NCBI RefSeq assembly: GCF_017896165.1
Contig: NZ_JAFCNB010000006.1
Coordinates: 1-64,000, forward strand
From: Microbispora oryzae
GTDB lineage: Bacteria > Actinomycetota > Actinomycetes > Streptosporangiales > Streptosporangiaceae
DNA length: 64,000 nucleotides
Direction of reading: 5' to 3'
Position numbers and translations under genes: made by a program
Shown here: piece by piece, positions 42,603-51,472 of the stretch
Layout of the letters: every line of letters starts with the position of its first letter
How positions within the stretch are numbered: the stretch's first letter is position 1
Notes under the pieces: model-generated
Database searches by the model: none
Told to the model about the DNA's origin: nothing
Seen by the model: only the letters and a program-made list of their open reading frames with translations

Positions 42603-44354
42603 GTGCAGAAGGTCCTGATCGCCAACCGCGGGGAGATCGCCGTACGCGTCGCCCGTGCCTGCGCGGACGCCGGGCTCGCGAGCGTCGCCGTCTACGCCGA
42701 CCAGGACCTGGACGCGCTGCACGTCAGGATGGCCGACGAGGCCCGCGCCCTGGGCGGACTGACCCCGGCCGAGACCTACCTCGACATCGCCAAGATCATC
42801 GCGGTGGCGGAGGAGACGGGAGCCGACGCCGTTCACCCCGGTTACGGCTTCCTGGCCGAGAACGCCGAATTCGCCCGCGCCGTCGAGGAGGCCGGGCTGA
42901 TCTGGATCGGCCCGCCGCCCGCGGCGATCATGGCGCTCGGCGACAAGGTACAGGCCCGGCACATCGCGCAGCGCGTGGGCGCTCCGCTGGTCGCCGGCAC
43001 GCCCGACCCGGTGGCGGGCGCCGACGAGGTGGTCGCCTTCGCCCGGGAGCACGGCCTGCCGATCGCCATCAAGGCGGCGTTCGGCGGCGGCGGGCGCGGC
43101 CTCAAGGTGGCCCGCACCATGGAGGAGATCCCGGATCTCTACGAGTCGGCCGTCCGCGAGGCGGTGGCCGCCTTCGGGCGCGGCGAGTGCTTCGTGGAGC
43201 GCTACCTCGACCGGCCCCGGCACGTGGAGACGCAGTGCCTGGCCGACCGGCACGGGAACGTCGTGGTCGTCAGCACCCGCGACTGCTCGCTCCAGCGGCG
43301 GCACCAGAAGCTCGTCGAGGAGGCGCCCGCGCCGTTCCTGACCGACGAGCAGCGCGACCTGCTCTACTCCTCGTCCAAGGCCATCCTCCGCGAGGCCGGG
43401 TACGTCGGCGCGGGCACCTGTGAGTTCCTGGTCGGGCAGGACGGCACCGTCTCGTTCCTTGAGGTCAACACCAGGCTCCAGGTGGAGCACCCGGTCAGCG
43501 AGGAGGTCGCCGGCGTCGACCTCGTCCGGGAGATGTTCCGCATCGCGGACGGCGAGCCCATCGCCTACGACGATCCGCCGCTGCGCGGCCACTCCATCGA
43601 GTTCAGGATCAACGCGGAGGACCCCGGCCGCGGCTTCCTGCCCGCTCCCGGCACGCTCACCTCGATGCGGCTCCCCACGGGCCCCGGCGTACGGGTCGAC
43701 TCCGGCTACGAGACGGGCATGAGCGTGCCGCAGGCGTTCGACTCGCTGATTGCCAAGCTCGTCGTGACCGGCGCCTCCCGCCGGCAGGCGCTGGAGCGGT
43801 CGCGCCGGGCGCTCGCCGAGTTCGAGATCGGCGGCATGCCGACCGTGCTGCCGTTCCACCGGGCGGTCGTCGACGACCCGGCCTTCACCGGGGAGCCGTT
43901 CTCGGTCCACACCCGGTGGATCGAGACCGAGTTCGCGGGCGGCATCCCGCCGTACGAGGGGGACGTGGCCCAGTCCGAACCCGCCGAGCGGGAGCGGATC
44001 ACCGTCGAGGTGGGCGGCAAGCGCCTGGAGGTCGTACTGCCCGCCGGGCTCGGGGCGGCGGCCCCGCGCGCCGCCGAGGCGAGGACGGCGCCGCGGCGCG
44101 GCGGAGCGGGCCGGTCGCGGCAGGCGGCCGTCGGCGGCGACTCCCTGGTCAGTCCCATGCAGGGCACGATCGTGAAGGTCGTCGCCTCGGACGGGGACAC
44201 GGTCGCCGCCGGCGACGTCGTGGTCGTCCTGGAGGCGATGAAGATGGAACAACCGCTGACAGCCCACAAGGCCGGCACGGTCACCGGCCTGGCCGCCGCC
44301 GTCGGCCAGCCGGTCACGGCGGGCGCCGTGATCTGCGAGATCAAGGACGCCTGA
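42603..44354 (+). CDS. accA3: Acyl-CoA carboxylase alpha chain (biotin carboxylase plus carrier)
   Basis: It carboxylates its own biotin with ATP and bicarbonate and hands the carboxyl group to AccD. The 583-residue protein has the biotin carboxylase domain (about 1-445: [52 protein letters not shown]) and a C-terminal carrier domain with EAMKM, Lys 547 being the biotinylation site for BirA. The GTG at 42603, with AGGAAGGAG upstream, matches the family start; the frame from 42534 is upstream read-through. Together with accD and accE, 21 kb to the left, it should form the acyl-CoA carboxylase complex. Confidence 0.95.
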   Translation: MQKVLIANRGEIAVRVARACADAGLASVAVYADQDLDALHVRMADEARALGGLTPAETYLDIAKIIAVAEETGADAVHPGYGFLAENAEFARAVEEAGLIWIGPPPAAIMALGDKVQARHIAQRVGAPLVAGTPDPVAGADEVVAFAREHGLPIAIKAAFGGGGRGLKVARTMEEIPDLYESAVREAVAAFGRGECFVERYLDRPRHVETQCLADRHGNVVVVSTRDCSLQRRHQKLVEEAPAPFLTDEQRDLLYSSSKAILREAGYVGAGTCEFLVGQDGTVSFLEVNTRLQVEHPVSEEVAGVDLVREMFRIADGEPIAYDDPPLRGHSIEFRINAEDPGRGFLPAPGTLTSMRLPTGPGVRVDSGYETGMSVPQAFDSLIAKLVVTGASRRQALERSRRALAEFEIGGMPTVLPFHRAVVDDPAFTGEPFSVHTRWIETEFAGGIPPYEGDVAQSEPAERERITVEVGGKRLEVVLPAGLGAAAPRAAEARTAPRRGGAGRSRQAAVGGDSLVSPMQGTIVKVVASDGDTVAAGDVVVVLEAMKMEQPLTAHKAGTVTGLAAAVGQPVTAGAVICEIKDA

Positions 44355-44479
44355 GCCCGCGGCCCGCGCGAGTCGCGGCCATGAGCCGGAATGAGCTGTC
44401 GCGGGCTGGATACGGTGACGGCTGAGAGGAACATTCGCGCACCGCCGTTCGTCCTTGAGGGCGAAGGAGGCTTGAAGCC

Positions 44480-45886
44480 GTGACCATGACAAAACCGCTG
44501 AGCCGCGTCGGAGCCGTTCTGGCGGCGCTGTTCGCCGGTCTCTTCGCGGTGGCCGCGTTCTCCCCGGCCGCCCTGGCCGCCGCGCCACCCGACCCCACCG
44601 TGCTCGTCGGGCACTGGAAGAACAGCAAGGACCCGCTCTACGTGCAGGGCGGATCGCCGCTCTCCTCGGGACAGCAGAACGAGATCCGCACCGCCCTGAA
44701 GGACTCCAAGGCGGACGTCTACGTGGCCGCGCTACCCGAGGGCACGGTGACCAGGGCCAACGTGGCGACCTATCTGCCGCAGGTGCTGGCCGCGCTCGAC
44801 ACCGCCGGCAAGTCCAGCGCGACCGTCGCCGTGCTCGACGGGCGGACCCTGTTCGCCGCCTCGGACGCGCTCCCCAAGAACGCGGCGGGCACGCTGGCCA
44901 AGCTGTCCACCAACGCCAACGACGACGTCGTCACCGGCATGCAGGACTTCGTCAACCGGGTGAACCTGGTGCGCGAGGGCGACTTCAACGGCGCCCGCAA
45001 CCCGAAGCCGACGGTCGGCGGTGGCGGCGGAGGCGGCGTGCTGGTCGGCATTCTGGGCATCGCAGTCGTGGGAGGTGCCGGTTTGTGGATCTTCGCCCGC
45101 CGCAGCAGGCGGAAGCGCGAGGAGCGGGAGGCGGCCGAGCTCGCCGCCGTCAAGCACACGGTCGAGGAGGACGTCACCAAGTTCGGCGAGGAGATCACCG
45201 CGCTCGACCTGGACGTCAAGATGCTTCCGCAGGGCGAGACGGGTGGCGACTGGCAGCGAGCGCTCGACTCCTACGAGCGCGCCAAGACCGAGCTTGACGG
45301 GGTGCGCCGCCCGGACGACCTCCGTACGGTGACCTCCACCCTGGAGGACGGGCGGTACGCGCTGGCCTGCGTGAAGGCCCGGGTGAACCACCAGCCGCTG
45401 CCCGAGCGGCTGCCCCCGTGCTTCTTCAACCCGCAGCACGGGCCGTCGGTCCGCACCGTCCGGTGGGCGCCGCCCGGCGGCGCCGTCCGTGACGTCCCCG
45501 CGTGCGCGGCCGACGCCGACGCCGTGGAGCGCGGGTTCGACCCGCAGATGCGCGAAGTCGTGGTCAACGGCCAGCGGCGGCCCTACTGGGACGCGGGACC
45601 GATGTACCAGCCCTACGCGTACGGCTACTACGGCGGCTTCGGCGGCGACCTGCTGACCGGCATGCTCGTCGGCACCATGCTCGGCGGCGCGTTCGGCGGC
45701 TGGGGCGGCGGCTACGGCTACGGCGCCGGATACGACTCCGGCTACCAGGAGGGCCTGCAGGACGCCGGCGGCGGCTGGGGCGGCGGCGGAGACTTCGGTG
45801 GCGGAGGCGACTTCGGCGGCGGAGGCGGCGGAGACTGGGGTGGGGGTGACTTCGGCGGCGGCGACTTCGGCGGAGGCGACTGGTAA
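44480..45886 (+). CDS. Membrane protein with secreted N-domain, shared cytosolic domain and glycine-rich tail
   Basis: A 468-residue protein. A signal peptide (about 8-34) leads to an extracytoplasmic domain (about 40-178) reminiscent of TPM-type domains (YVAALPEGTVTRANVATYLPQ), a poly-Gly hinge and a membrane helix (about 187-206). The cytosolic part starts with a basic stretch and a helical domain (about 211-305) with EEDVTKFGEEITALDLDVK, which is also present in the protein encoded at 48265-49464. CFFNPQHGPS and a Gly-rich tail of repeated GGGDFGGG units follow. AGGAGG lies nine bases before the GTG start. Family members exist in actinomycetes but have no known role. Confidence 0.8.
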   Translation: MTMTKPLSRVGAVLAALFAGLFAVAAFSPAALAAAPPDPTVLVGHWKNSKDPLYVQGGSPLSSGQQNEIRTALKDSKADVYVAALPEGTVTRANVATYLPQVLAALDTAGKSSATVAVLDGRTLFAASDALPKNAAGTLAKLSTNANDDVVTGMQDFVNRVNLVREGDFNGARNPKPTVGGGGGGGVLVGILGIAVVGGAGLWIFARRSRRKREEREAAELAAVKHTVEEDVTKFGEEITALDLDVKMLPQGETGGDWQRALDSYERAKTELDGVRRPDDLRTVTSTLEDGRYALACVKARVNHQPLPERLPPCFFNPQHGPSVRTVRWAPPGGAVRDVPACAADADAVERGFDPQMREVVVNGQRRPYWDAGPMYQPYAYGYYGGFGGDLLTGMLVGTMLGGAFGGWGGGYGYGAGYDSGYQEGLQDAGGGWGGGGDFGGGGDFGGGGGGDWGGGDFGGGDFGGGDW

Positions 45887-45966
45887 CCCGGCTGGGAATC
45901 CGCCTGGGAATCCGGGTCGGCGACCCGGCCGGTAACCCGGGCTTCCCTCTCGGCTGAGCCTCCCCC

Positions 45967-45992
45967 GGGCCGCCCGCGTCAGCGGGCGGCCC
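45967..45992. terminator. Convergent hairpin at the end of the ROK gene
   Basis: GGGCCGCCCGC at 45967-45977 and its exact complement at 45982-45992 enclose a four-base loop that contains the ROK stop codon. It lies between two converging genes. The spacer before it (45892-45914) holds CTGGGAATCCG twice, the same core as the array at 58381. Confidence 0.55.
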
Positions 45993-47010
45993 CGCCGAAC
46001 ACCTCGTCCCGCGCCGACGCCAAGGCGGTGTGCACCGCCCCCCGCAGGACGGGGTTGTCGGCGATCTCGGTCATCCTGACCTCCACGGGCACGGGTGATA
46101 CGGCGGAAAGGCGCCGCTCGACCTCCGCGGCGAGCTCCGCCCCGCCCGCACGGCTGGTCCCGCCGGCGAGCACCACCAGCCCGGGATCGAGCACGGCGAC
46201 CATCGTGAACGCGCACTCGGCGACGCGGCCGGCCAGGGCGCCGGTGTCCAGCCCGTGGAGCGCCTCCTCGGCCAGCAGATCGCACGCGAGCGTGCCGGAC
46301 AGGCTGAGATAGCCGAGCTCCCCCGCGCCTCCCGACACACCCCGGCGCAGCCGGCCGCCCAGCATCACGGCGGCGCCCACACCGTCGTCGAGCCAGAGCA
46401 GCACGAAGTCGTCCCGCCCGGCGGCGACGCCACCCTGGTGCTCGGCCACGGCGGCCAGGTTCACCTCGTTCTCGATGATCACGGGTACGCCGACGACCCT
46501 CTCCAGCGCCGTCCGCAGATCCGGCCGCCAGCCCGGCATGTCGTTGACCTCCGACAGGTCGCCCGTTCCGGGGTCGACCAGGCCGGGCGCGCCCACGACG
46601 ACCGTGTGCAGGGGCCGCGCCCCGGCGGCCTCGGCCAACGTCGCCGCCACGAGTCCGGGCAGGTCGCGCGGGTCGACCGGCCGCGTCGCCGAGCCGACCG
46701 GCTCGCCGGCGATGTCGGCCACCGTCACGTTCACCACGTCACGCCGGATGTCGACGCCGCCCACGTGGGCGCGCTCGGCCACCAGGCCGTACAGGCGGGC
46801 GTTCGGCCCGCGCCGGTCTCCGCCCGTCTCCCCGGCGACCCGGATCAGGCCCTCCGCCTGCAGCCGTTCGATCAGGTCGGAGACCGTAGGCCGGGACAGC
46901 CCGGTGATCTCCCGCAACTGCGGCGCGGTCAGCGGGCCGCGTTCGAGCAGCAGATCGAGCGCGACCCGGTCGTTGATGGCTCGCGCGAGCCGTGGTGTAG
47001 CGGTTCTCAT
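45979..47010 (-). CDS. ROK-family transcriptional repressor
   Basis: A 343-residue NagC/XylR-type regulator. The N-terminal winged helix (about 10-70: LTAPQLREITGLSRPTVSDLIERL) binds DNA; the C-terminal ROK sugar-kinase-like domain has VVGAPGLVDPGTG and VNDMPGW, followed by GVSGGAGELGYLS. The zinc-binding Cys cluster of true ROK kinases is largely absent, which fits a regulator. Of three in-frame ATGs, the one at 47010 has GAGG seven bases upstream. It is divergent from an MFS gene, its likely target; the inducer sugar is unknown. Confidence 0.9.
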   Translation of the reverse strand: MRTATPRLARAINDRVALDLLLERGPLTAPQLREITGLSRPTVSDLIERLQAEGLIRVAGETGGDRRGPNARLYGLVAERAHVGGVDIRRDVVNVTVADIAGEPVGSATRPVDPRDLPGLVAATLAEAAGARPLHTVVVGAPGLVDPGTGDLSEVNDMPGWRPDLRTALERVVGVPVIIENEVNLAAVAEHQGGVAAGRDDFVLLWLDDGVGAAVMLGGRLRRGVSGGAGELGYLSLSGTLACDLLAEEALHGLDTGALAGRVAECAFTMVAVLDPGLVVLAGGTSRAGGAELAAEVERRLSAVSPVPVEVRMTEIADNPVLRGAVHTALASARDEVFGGAAR

Positions 47011-47037
47011 ACTCATGCCTCTATTCATCAGGCAACC

Positions 47038-47046
47038 TAACTGTTA
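47038..47046. promoter_or_regulatory. Possible operator in the ROK/MFS intergenic region
   Basis: TAACTGTTA is a perfect nine-base palindrome next to the MFS -10 box; a wider GGCAA...TTGCC inverted repeat spans 47031-47056. Both would allow the ROK protein to block the divergent MFS promoter. Confidence 0.4.
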
Positions 47047-47050
47047 ATTT
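47045..47050 (+). promoter_or_regulatory. -10 box for leaderless MFS gene
   Basis: TAATTT lies six bases before the ATG at 47057 and touches the palindrome at 47038-47046; no ribosome binding site is visible. Confidence 0.4.
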
Positions 47051-47056
47051 ATTGCC

Positions 47057-48232
47057 ATGACCGACAGACAGCAACGCGCAGCCGCCGTCGTCTTCGCGGT
47101 TCACGGAGCGGTGGCGGGCAGCCTGGCCACCCGCGTCCCCTGGCTGCAGGATCATCTCGGAATCGACACGCAGGTTCTCGGCTTCGCCCTGCTCTGCCCG
47201 CCCATCGGAGCGTTCCTGGCGATGCCGATGGCCGGACGGCTCGCCCACCGCTTCGGCGGACGCGCCGCGACGCGCGGCCTGCTCGCCCTCTGGTGCGCGG
47301 CGCTGGCGCTGCCCGCCCTGATGCCCGGCCCCTTCTGGCTCGGCGTCGTCTTCCTCCTGTACGGCGCGGCGGCCGGCATGTGCGACGTCGCCATGAACGC
47401 GCAGGGAGTGGTCGTCGAGAAGCGGCTCGGCCGATCGATCATGTCCGGACTGCACGGCATGTGGAGTGTGGGCAACCTCATCGGCGCCGGCACCGGCGCG
47501 CTGGCCGCGCAGATCTCCCTCGACGCCCGCGCGCACCTCGCCCTGGTGGCGGGCGCCCTGCTGCTCGCGGGCGCGGCCGGCAGCCGCGGGCTCCCCGAGG
47601 GACGGCCGGACAGCGGAGAGCCGGCCCCGGGCCGCTTCCAGCTGCCACCGCCCGCGGTGCTCGCGATCGCCCTGGTCGGCTTCTGCGCCACCTTCGCCGA
47701 ATGGGCGGGCATCTCCTGGGCGGCGGTCTACCTCGAGCAGGTCACCGGCGCCACGGCCGGGCTCGCGGCGGGCGGCTACGCGGTCTTCGTGTCCTGCATG
47801 GTCGCGGCCAGGTTGACCGGAGACCGGCTCGTCCGGCGGTTCGGGCCGGTGGCGACCGTCCGGGCGAGCGCCGTCACGGCGGTGGCCGGGGGCCTTGTCA
47901 TCGCCGCGGGCCGCAGCCCGGCACCGGTGATCGCCGGGTTCGCGCTGCTCGGCCTGGGACTGGCCACGATCGTGCCGCTGGTCTTCGCCGCCGCCGGCCG
48001 GGTGAGCGCCACCGCGGGCCAGGGCGTCGCGGGCGTGGCCACGATCACCTACCTGTCGGGGCTGCTCTCTCCCCCCGTCATCGGCTGGCTCGCTCACACC
48101 TTCGCCTTCCCCGTCGCGTTCGGGCTCGTGACCTGCGTCCTCGCGGCGGTGCCCGCGATGGCCGGCACCCTGCGTCCCCGGCCTCGTGTCCGGCAGGTCA
48201 GCGAGATGCAAGTGGACGTAAAGATCGCATGA
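47057..48232 (+). CDS. MFS transporter
   Basis: A 391-residue major facilitator with about 12 helices. RLAHRFGGRAATRG between helices 2 and 3 is the signature loop, AAAGMCDVAMNAQGVVVEK is typical of the fucose/sugar-permease-like branch, and GLHGMWSVGNLIGAG follows. The divergent ROK repressor suggests that a sugar or sugar derivative is transported or controls expression. Its stop region overlaps the ATG at 48229, but the next gene probably starts later, at 48265. Confidence 0.87.
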   Translation: MTDRQQRAAAVVFAVHGAVAGSLATRVPWLQDHLGIDTQVLGFALLCPPIGAFLAMPMAGRLAHRFGGRAATRGLLALWCAALALPALMPGPFWLGVVFLLYGAAAGMCDVAMNAQGVVVEKRLGRSIMSGLHGMWSVGNLIGAGTGALAAQISLDARAHLALVAGALLLAGAAGSRGLPEGRPDSGEPAPGRFQLPPPAVLAIALVGFCATFAEWAGISWAAVYLEQVTGATAGLAAGGYAVFVSCMVAARLTGDRLVRRFGPVATVRASAVTAVAGGLVIAAGRSPAPVIAGFALLGLGLATIVPLVFAAAGRVSATAGQGVAGVATITYLSGLLSPPVIGWLAHTFAFPVAFGLVTCVLAAVPAMAGTLRPRPRVRQVSEMQVDVKIA

Positions 48233-48264
48233 GAAACTCGGGGCGTTCCCTCAGGAGGCCCCCC

Positions 48265-49464
48265 GTGCGTCGTTTCGTCCCCCTCATTGTCTCCGTCCTC
48301 TTCGTGCTCGTCCCGGCGACCGCCGCGCACGCGGCGGTCAGCCCGTGCAAACCCGGCAGCGGCGCCAAGCTCCGTGGCAAGGACTTCACCAACGGGGCGA
48401 CGCTCCCCTTGAACCTGAGGTGCGCGGACCTGACCCGGGCCACGTTCGACGAAGTCGACCTGACCCAGAAGGATCTCACCGGCGCGATCCTGCGCGACGC
48501 CTCATTCAAGGAAGCGGACCTCACCCAGGCGCACCTCGAGTACGCCGACCTGCGTGGCGCCGACTTCTCCGACGCCGACCTCGGCCAGCTGCAGGCCAAG
48601 CACGCCGATCTGAGGGGCGCCGTGCTGACCGACGCCCACGCGGGGCAGGCGCAGTTTCCCCACGCCGACCTGACCGGCGCGGTCCTCACCAGGGCGGAGC
48701 TCACCCAGGCCAACCTGGTGGACGCGAAGCTGGCCGGCGCCGACCTCAGGAACGCCACGCTCGGCCAGATCAAGGCCCGTACCGCCGACTTCACGAAGGC
48801 CAGGCTCAACGAGGCCAAGATGGGCCAGGCAGAGCTGCAGAACGCGGTGCTCAAGGACGCCGACCTCCGCGAGGCGGAGCTCACCCAGGCCGACCTCGAC
48901 GGCGCGGACCTCCACGGCGCCGACGTCGGCAAGACGAGCTTCATCCAGGCCGAGCACCTCAACCTCACCGGCACCCACGGCGCGGCCAAGGACGTCCCGG
49001 ATGACGCGATCAAGCAGGCTCCGGCCGGTGACGGCGACGAGGACGGCGACGGCGACACGCCCGTCTCCGCGGGCCGGCCCGTGAGCCGGCCGCCGACGGC
49101 GCTGGTCCTGGTGATTCTCGGCGGGCTGGGCCTCAGCCTGACCCTGCTGATCTGGGGCGTCAGCCACCGGCGCAAGGAGCGGTTCGTGGCGGCCATGGCG
49201 GTGGCCAGGCACCGGGCCGAGGAGGACGTGGTCAGGTTCGGCGAGGAGATCGACGCCCTCGACTTCGACATGAAGGTCAGTCAGATCAGCGGCCCGGCCG
49301 ACGAGTGGCGGGCCGCCCTCGACGCCTACGAGGCCGCCCGGCGGGTCCTCGACGTGGCCCAGACGCCGTACGAGCTGGCGGGGGCGGCCACGGCCGTGGC
49401 GCAGGGACGGCGCGCACTGGAGAAGGTGCGCACGCGGCTGTCAGATACCGGCGGTCAGCGGTGA
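48265..49464 (+). CDS. Secreted pentapeptide-repeat membrane protein with the shared cytosolic domain
   Basis: A 399-residue protein. A signal peptide (about 1-23) is followed by an outer pentapeptide-repeat solenoid of about 170 residues (60-230) rich in A(D/E)LTQA and A(D/N)L units such as ADLTQAHLEYADLRGADF, an acidic linker, a membrane helix (about 278-298) and a cytosolic domain (about 301-392) with EEDVVRFGEEIDALDFDMK, clearly related to the one in the protein encoded at 44480-45886. The GTG at 48265 with AGGAGG six bases upstream is chosen over the ATG at 48229, which overlaps the MFS stop. The 3' end overlaps lpdA by 24 bases, convergent. Confidence 0.85.
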   Translation: MRRFVPLIVSVLFVLVPATAAHAAVSPCKPGSGAKLRGKDFTNGATLPLNLRCADLTRATFDEVDLTQKDLTGAILRDASFKEADLTQAHLEYADLRGADFSDADLGQLQAKHADLRGAVLTDAHAGQAQFPHADLTGAVLTRAELTQANLVDAKLAGADLRNATLGQIKARTADFTKARLNEAKMGQAELQNAVLKDADLREAELTQADLDGADLHGADVGKTSFIQAEHLNLTGTHGAAKDVPDDAIKQAPAGDGDEDGDGDTPVSAGRPVSRPPTALVLVILGGLGLSLTLLIWGVSHRRKERFVAAMAVARHRAEEDVVRFGEEIDALDFDMKVSQISGPADEWRAALDAYEAARRVLDVAQTPYELAGAATAVAQGRRALEKVRTRLSDTGGQR

Positions 49465-50841
49465 CATGAGGCGGCGGGCCGCCTCGGTGACCGACCCCGA
49501 CAGCGACGGGTAGACCGCGAAGGTGTGGGCGAGCTGGTCCACGGTGAGCCGGTGCTGCACGGCGACCGACACGGCGAGGATCAGCTCGGACGCCCGTGGG
49601 GCCACCACGACGCCGCCCAGGACGATGCCGGTGTTGGGCCGGCAGAACAGCTTCACGAAACCGTCGTTGAAGCCCTGCATCTTGGCGCGGGCGTTGGTGG
49701 CCAGCGGCAGCTTGACGACGTTGGCCTCGATCTCACCGGCCTCGATCTGCCGCTGCGAGACTCCCACGGCGGCGATCTCCGGATCGGTGAAGATGTTCGA
49801 GGCCACCGTGGCCAGCCGGATCGGCTGGACCGCCTCTCCCAGGGCGTGCCAGACGGCGATCCGGCCCTGCATGGCGGCGACGGAGGCGAGCATGAGCACG
49901 CCGGTGCAGTCGCCGGCCGCGTAGACGCCGGGCGCGGACGTCCGGGACACCTTGTCGACCTCGATGAAGCCGTTGCGGTCGAGCCGCACTCCGGCCTCCT
50001 CCAGCCCGATGCCGGCGGTGTTGGGCACCATGCCGACCGTCATCAGGCAGTGGGTGCCCTCGGCCGTCCTGCCGTCCTCCAGGGTGACGACGACGCCGTC
50101 CTCGGTGCGCTTCACCGACGCGGCCCGGGACCGGCCCATGACGTTCATCCCGCGGCGGCGGTAGACCTCTTCCAGGACCTCGGCGGCGTCCGCGTCCTCG
50201 TTCGGCATCATCCGGTCGCGGGAGGAGACGAGCGTCACCTCGGAGCCCAGCGACCGGTACGCCCCGGCGAACTCGGCCCCCGTGACGCCGGAGCCGACCA
50301 CGATCAGGTGCTCGGGCAGCTCTTCGAGGTCGTAGAGCTGGCGCCAGCTCAGGATGCGTTCGCCGTCGGGCTCAGCGCCGGGCAGCACGCGGGGGTGCGC
50401 GCCCGTGGCGACGATCACGACGTCGGCCCGGATCGTACGGTCTCCGGCCTGGACGACCTGGGGGTCCACCAGGCGGCCGGCGGCCGTGATGACCTCGACC
50501 CCCTCGGCGGCCAGCCGCGCCGCGATGTCGGCCGACTGGGCCTGCGCGAGTTCCTTCACCCGCTTGTTGACCAGGGGCATGTCGGCGAGCACCCCTCCGG
50601 CGTCACCGTCGGGGCCGCCGCTGTAGCGCACGCCCAGGGACGCCGCGTCGAGCAGCGCCTGCTTGCGGACGGAGGTGGCGATCAGGGTCTTGGACGGCAC
50701 GCAGTCGGTGAGCACGCAGGCGCCGCCCGGTCCCTCTTTCTCGACCACGGTGACCTGAGCCCCCAGTTGGGCGGCCACCAGTGCCGCCTCGTATCCGCCA
50801 GGGCCCCCGCCGATGATCACAATCCTCGTCACACCGCCCAT
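49441..50841 (-). CDS. lpdA: FAD-dependent pyridine nucleotide-disulfide oxidoreductase (LpdA/quinone reductase type)
   Basis: A 466-residue flavoprotein with IVIIGGGPGGYEAA for FAD, the redox-active pair Cys 42/Cys 47 (ACVLTDCVPSK), VVGSGVTGAEFA for NAD(P)H and GVYAAGDCTG. The C-terminal segment reads FAVYPSLSGSV, so the His-Glu pair of true lipoamide dehydrogenases is missing; like mycobacterial Rv3303c it is more likely an NAD(P)H quinone reductase. The position beside punA and pmm agrees with the Rv3303c neighbourhood. The ATG at 50841 is used; a GTG nine bases in is an alternative. Confidence 0.9.
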   Translation of the reverse strand: MGGVTRIVIIGGGPGGYEAALVAAQLGAQVTVVEKEGPGGACVLTDCVPSKTLIATSVRKQALLDAASLGVRYSGGPDGDAGGVLADMPLVNKRVKELAQAQSADIAARLAAEGVEVITAAGRLVDPQVVQAGDRTIRADVVIVATGAHPRVLPGAEPDGERILSWRQLYDLEELPEHLIVVGSGVTGAEFAGAYRSLGSEVTLVSSRDRMMPNEDADAAEVLEEVYRRRGMNVMGRSRAASVKRTEDGVVVTLEDGRTAEGTHCLMTVGMVPNTAGIGLEEAGVRLDRNGFIEVDKVSRTSAPGVYAAGDCTGVLMLASVAAMQGRIAVWHALGEAVQPIRLATVASNIFTDPEIAAVGVSQRQIEAGEIEANVVKLPLATNARAKMQGFNDGFVKLFCRPNTGIVLGGVVVAPRASELILAVSVAVQHRLTVDQLAHTFAVYPSLSGSVTEAARRLMSPLTAGI

Positions 50842-50945
50842 TGTCCCGTATATCTCCCAGCTCGTCCGATGAGGGGGACGGTAATGGCCCGACTACGTGT
50901 AATTACAGCGACCCCGGCCTTCGCCGATCTTTGGGGATCTTGGAT

Positions 50946-50951
50946 TAGGCT
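50946..50951 (+). promoter_or_regulatory. -10 box for the gamma-glutamylcyclotransferase-like gene
   Basis: TAGGCT lies eight bases before the GTG at 50960 with no ribosome binding site between, the same layout as at purK. Confidence 0.4.
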
Positions 50952-50959
50952 TGTGTGCC

Positions 50960-51412
50960 GTGCCTGTTTACGCGGCCTACGGCAGCAACATGGACCCCAA
51001 GCAGATGGCGGAGTGGGCGCCCCACTCTCCCATGCGAGGAACCGGCTGGCTCCAGGGCTGGCGGCTGACCTTCGGCGGGGAGGACGTCGGCTGGGAGGGC
51101 GCGCTCACCACCATCGTCGAAGACTCGGCCGAGCAGGTGTTCGTCGTGCTCTACGACGTGCCGGAGTGGGACGAGACCTCCCTGGACCGCTGGCAGGGCA
51201 GCGACCTCGGCCTCTACCGCAAGCTGCGCCTGCGGGTGGCCACCTTGGAAGGCGACGTGCTGGCCTGGTCCTACGTCCTCGACTCCTACGAGGGCGGCCT
51301 GCCGTCCGCCCGCTACCTCGGCATCCTCGCCGACGCCGCGGAGAAGGCCGGCGCGCCCGACGACTACGTCACCGCCCTGCGCACCCGTCCGTGCAAGTCG
51401 CTCGGCGACTGA
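50960..51412 (+). CDS. Gamma-glutamylcyclotransferase-fold protein
   Basis: A 150-residue protein of the GGCT/AIG2-like fold. VYAAYGSNMDPKQM is the substrate-binding YGSN loop, and a catalytic-type acidic residue lies in the middle part (around DVPEWDETSLDRW). Family members release 5-oxoproline from gamma-glutamyl peptides, but several relatives have other roles, so the substrate is open. The GTG at 50960 is preferred over TTG at 50951 because of the -10 box. It lies 60 bases before punA on the same strand, which has its own promoter box. Confidence 0.82.
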   Translation: MPVYAAYGSNMDPKQMAEWAPHSPMRGTGWLQGWRLTFGGEDVGWEGALTTIVEDSAEQVFVVLYDVPEWDETSLDRWQGSDLGLYRKLRLRVATLEGDVLAWSYVLDSYEGGLPSARYLGILADAAEKAGAPDDYVTALRTRPCKSLGD

Positions 51413-51459
51413 CGGCCGCCGAACTGCTATGACCAGGCGTGGCGGTTCATCCGCTTCTG

Positions 51460-51465
51460 TACGCT
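51460..51465 (+). promoter_or_regulatory. -10 box for leaderless punA
   Basis: TACGCT lies seven bases before the punA GTG; no ribosome binding site is present. Confidence 0.45.
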
Positions 51466-51472
51466 ACGTGAA

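Noticed and set aside
48229-48264. ATG at 48229 as the start of the pentapeptide-repeat protein
   Set aside because: It overlaps the MFS stop as ATGA, but the GTG at 48265 has a full AGGAGG at ideal distance and gives a normal signal peptide.
49441-50841. Dihydrolipoamide dehydrogenase E3 subunit
   Set aside because: The C-terminal His-Glu catalytic pair is absent and no 2-oxoacid dehydrogenase genes are nearby.
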